DNA of 64,000 bases from Linyphia triangularis (Eukaryota; Arthropoda; Arachnida; Araneae; Linyphiidae): NCBI GenBank assembly GCA_963978545.1, contig OZ021721.1, forward strand, positions 34,149,348 to 34,213,347, read 5' to 3'. The notes beneath the pieces are model-generated. The model worked only from the letters and a program-made list of their open reading frames with translations. It was not told where the DNA came from and did not search any database. Shown piece by piece: positions 61,712 to 64,000 of the stretch (its first letter is position 1; each line of letters starts with the position of its first letter). The position numbers and the translations under genes are program-made.

Positions 61712-63525
61712 TACTTATATGTGTTTCTTGCTTGTTATCCAGATCCTGACTCTTTGTACGTTGGGTCACTTTTCCACTGGAAGTACGATACGAATGCTTA
61801 GCATTCTATTCTGATTTTAAAATAAATACCCGTAAAAAATTTCAGCTCTCAAGTATACTCTAATGCGCAGATGTGAGAGATCAAAATACTGCTTAGTTGC
61901 TTCCAGTAAAAGATATCTAGCAGTGAACTTGGCGAGTGCACTGCCGTCCACCTATTAGATTACTTTTTTTTCTGGCTGTATGAAATGAAGGATACTCTGC
62001 TCTAAAACATCACAACGATATCTAGAATTCGGAGAATAATCTAAATTGTAGCAGAGTTCCTTCCAGAAATATTTTCTCCCCGCAATTGTGTCTCGAATAA
62101 AAAAAAAATTTTAAGTGGACAGCCCGACAATGCCACTTTGAAAATACATTGCTGAACATCCAAATTATGAGGAATTGTATTTGACTGTTATTTAAATAAA
62201 TTATAATTTAAACTGCTGAAATTTGAATATATTTTTTCACATTTTAGATAACCCCTCAACCCCCTTTTAAGAATTTTAACTTATGTTTTGAACCTAGAAT
62301 ATGCCCCAAGTATGAAGATCTCGAAATTGATTCCCTACGTACACATTCTTTTCAACAATCGTATGCGTGCATGCTGTCGCACTGTCAGAGAAAGCTTTGA
62401 TGCACCGGACCCTAATTAACCTCTCACAATCCCCAGGGGTCCACAAAAGCCCGATATCGAAATACACTGATCTAATTCATAGCATCTTTGCATCCTATCA
62501 AGGTTAATCTAACGACATCCCACAACTAAGTGAAGAGTAGAGTCACACAACATGAGCGGCAAACTCTACGGAGAGGGAACCGACCTGCAGCTGGCGAAGT
62601 TTTCCCGTCACCTACTTAGAAACTGAGAGCCGCGGGCTAGTGCAGAAATAGGTCTTTCTCAGATCGGCCACTGACATCTTTCATTCTATCAACAGTAGAC
62701 ACTTCATTCGCATCTCGATTTCGGATGGGATGAGCAACTTTGGATAAATTGGAGCAGGAATTGACTGGTAAGCGCTTTCTCCTTTTCTACGGTGGTCCTG
62801 TGGGGGGGGGGGGAGGTGTTATAGGTAAGGGTAAGGGGGCATTTGACCTTCAGGATTGTTTTCGGAATTTCTCACAGAGCAGGAAAGCTAAAATAATTTT
62901 ATGAAGTGAGACGGATTATGATATATTGGAAAACCCACATGTGTTTTTGATTTCCCATGGGTTTCACATCCCTCAAACAGATTCAACCGAAAATAATGTG
63001 CCGACCAAAGTTTTTACAAGCGCCGGGTGTTTAGCAATATTATTACAGTTCTGTTTGAAAGTATTATTTTTGAGAACACAGCGTAGAAGCGCAACTAAAA
63101 ATTATTCTTAAAGCAAGGGTCTTTACTTCCACAAACTTTTTTTTTTCATGGAAAGCCCATGAAGGGGATGGTTGTATATGGCAATTTAATGTTTGAAACT
63201 TCGTTTCAAATAATAAGACTTTACTCTCATGTCCATCATACTCACCTTTATTTTATATTTTCCCCATTTGTTTCGTATTTTAGTGGCGTTGCTTCAAAAA
63301 ATGAATAATGAAAAAGTAAGTCTTTGCATTCAACAAGATATACAGTCTCTCTGCTCCTTTTAAGTTCGGAGATATTACAGAATTTTAAAACACAATTTAG
63401 ACTGTTAGAACAATTTAGACTATAAATTCAAATAGATATTTTTTCCAGTTTAACAAAGGAATACTCTATGTAAATATTGTAGTATCAATTTCTCTTTACA
63501 TACTCGTCTCTGTCCACTAGTCCTT
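61712..63525. other. Mostly non-coding; one G+C-richer patch and a G12 run
   Basis: The patch at 62540-62770 has better codon-like composition and a donor-like ACTGGTAAGC at about 62764; see findings. A run of 12 G lies at 62802-62813. Nothing else was recognised. Confidence 0.4.
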
Positions 63526-63714
63526 CAGATTATCTGGCGCCGCAGATCTGGCTGAATGCAGATTATCTGGCGCCGTCAGCAACACGAGGGCTATAATGCG
63601 CCGAATCATTCGTCATTAGACAAGCCAACATACATTTACAAACACCCATGCCTAACACGGGACTCGAACCCGCAACCTCGCGGTTGAGAAGTTAGCACGC
63701 TAACTACTATACCG
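63526..63714 (-). mobile_element. tRNA-derived SINE, family A, copy 5, with rearranged 3' end
   Basis: The body and B box (GGGTTCGAGTCCC in minus sense) are clear. Two changes mark it: the terminal block CAGATTATCTGGCGCCG occurs twice (63526-63542 and 63559-63575), and the tRNA 5' end lacks about 12 nt. The flanks share only GTCCTT. Confidence 0.85.
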
Positions 63715-64000
63715 TCCTTTAGTATGGATTTTACTTGTTTCAATTTTTTAGAGTGTTAACATAAGAAAAAATAACCAAAACTAGCAAATCAGTTATGTTT
63801 AGCATAAAATCATGAAAGTTTCTAAAATAATAAGTTTTAAGTAATGATGGACATCAACGTCAATTAATATTTCAGACATTGTTTTAAATCAAGGTCACAT
63901 TAGATTATTAAAAAATTCATAAATATGTACTAACTGATAATTGTGTACTTATGGAAATAATGTAGTCCAGTTAAATTTTATCTTTATTATTTATTATTAT
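63715..64000. other. AT-rich non-coding sequence
   Basis: Nothing was recognised up to the window end. Confidence 0.4.

Overview
The window looks like non-coding, repeat-rich nuclear DNA of an arthropod, possibly a chelicerate such as a spider. The base composition is strongly AT-rich. There is at most one convincing host coding exon. The sequence is dominated by fossil transposable elements: tRNA-derived SINEs, a deleted BEL/Pao LTR element, hAT, Tc1/mariner-like, piggyBac-like and Helitron-like elements, and many foldback MITEs. There is no operon-like gene layout, CRISPR array or intact RNA gene. The organism call is inferred from the repeat content and remembered families; no host marker gene fixes it.

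Region 1-8 kb: a probable terminal exon of a small two-pass membrane protein on the minus strand (1215-1673), a diverged tandem repeat, a 732-bp hAT-like non-autonomous element and a decayed SINE. Region 8-20 kb: a frameshifted transposon-associated pseudogene (8215-8995), a SINE with a perfect 13-bp target duplication, diverged direct repeats and two copies of a short-TIR MITE. Region 20-35 kb: a small foldback MITE, a ~148-bp tandem repeat, an internally deleted BEL/Pao element with a SINE inside one LTR, a 460-bp foldback, a probable Helitron, microsatellites, a 23-bp tandem array and a piggyBac-like MITE bounded by TTAA.

Region 35-46 kb: a small MITE, a 2.4-kb hAT element with a broken transposase and an 8-bp target duplication, a 200-bp TTTA microsatellite, a second SINE family and a second locus of the ~148-bp repeat. 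Region 46-50 kb: a GC-rich foldback nested in a 202-bp mariner-like MITE, a SINE, and a truncated inverted copy of the 5' ~400 nt of 18S rRNA. Region 50-64 kb: a possible hAT N-terminal remnant, several foldback elements including a 1545-bp palindrome with arms of about 700 bp, and two more SINEs.

I did not find an undescribed functional system. The most informative observations are mobile-element archaeology: clean nested insertions with target duplications and unoccupied relatives in the same window; three SINE families with different tRNA heads sharing one 3' terminus; the very large mariner-like palindrome; and the stray 18S fragment abutting a sequence with the same SINE-like tail. All family assignments come from reading the sequence and remembered motifs; no database search was run.
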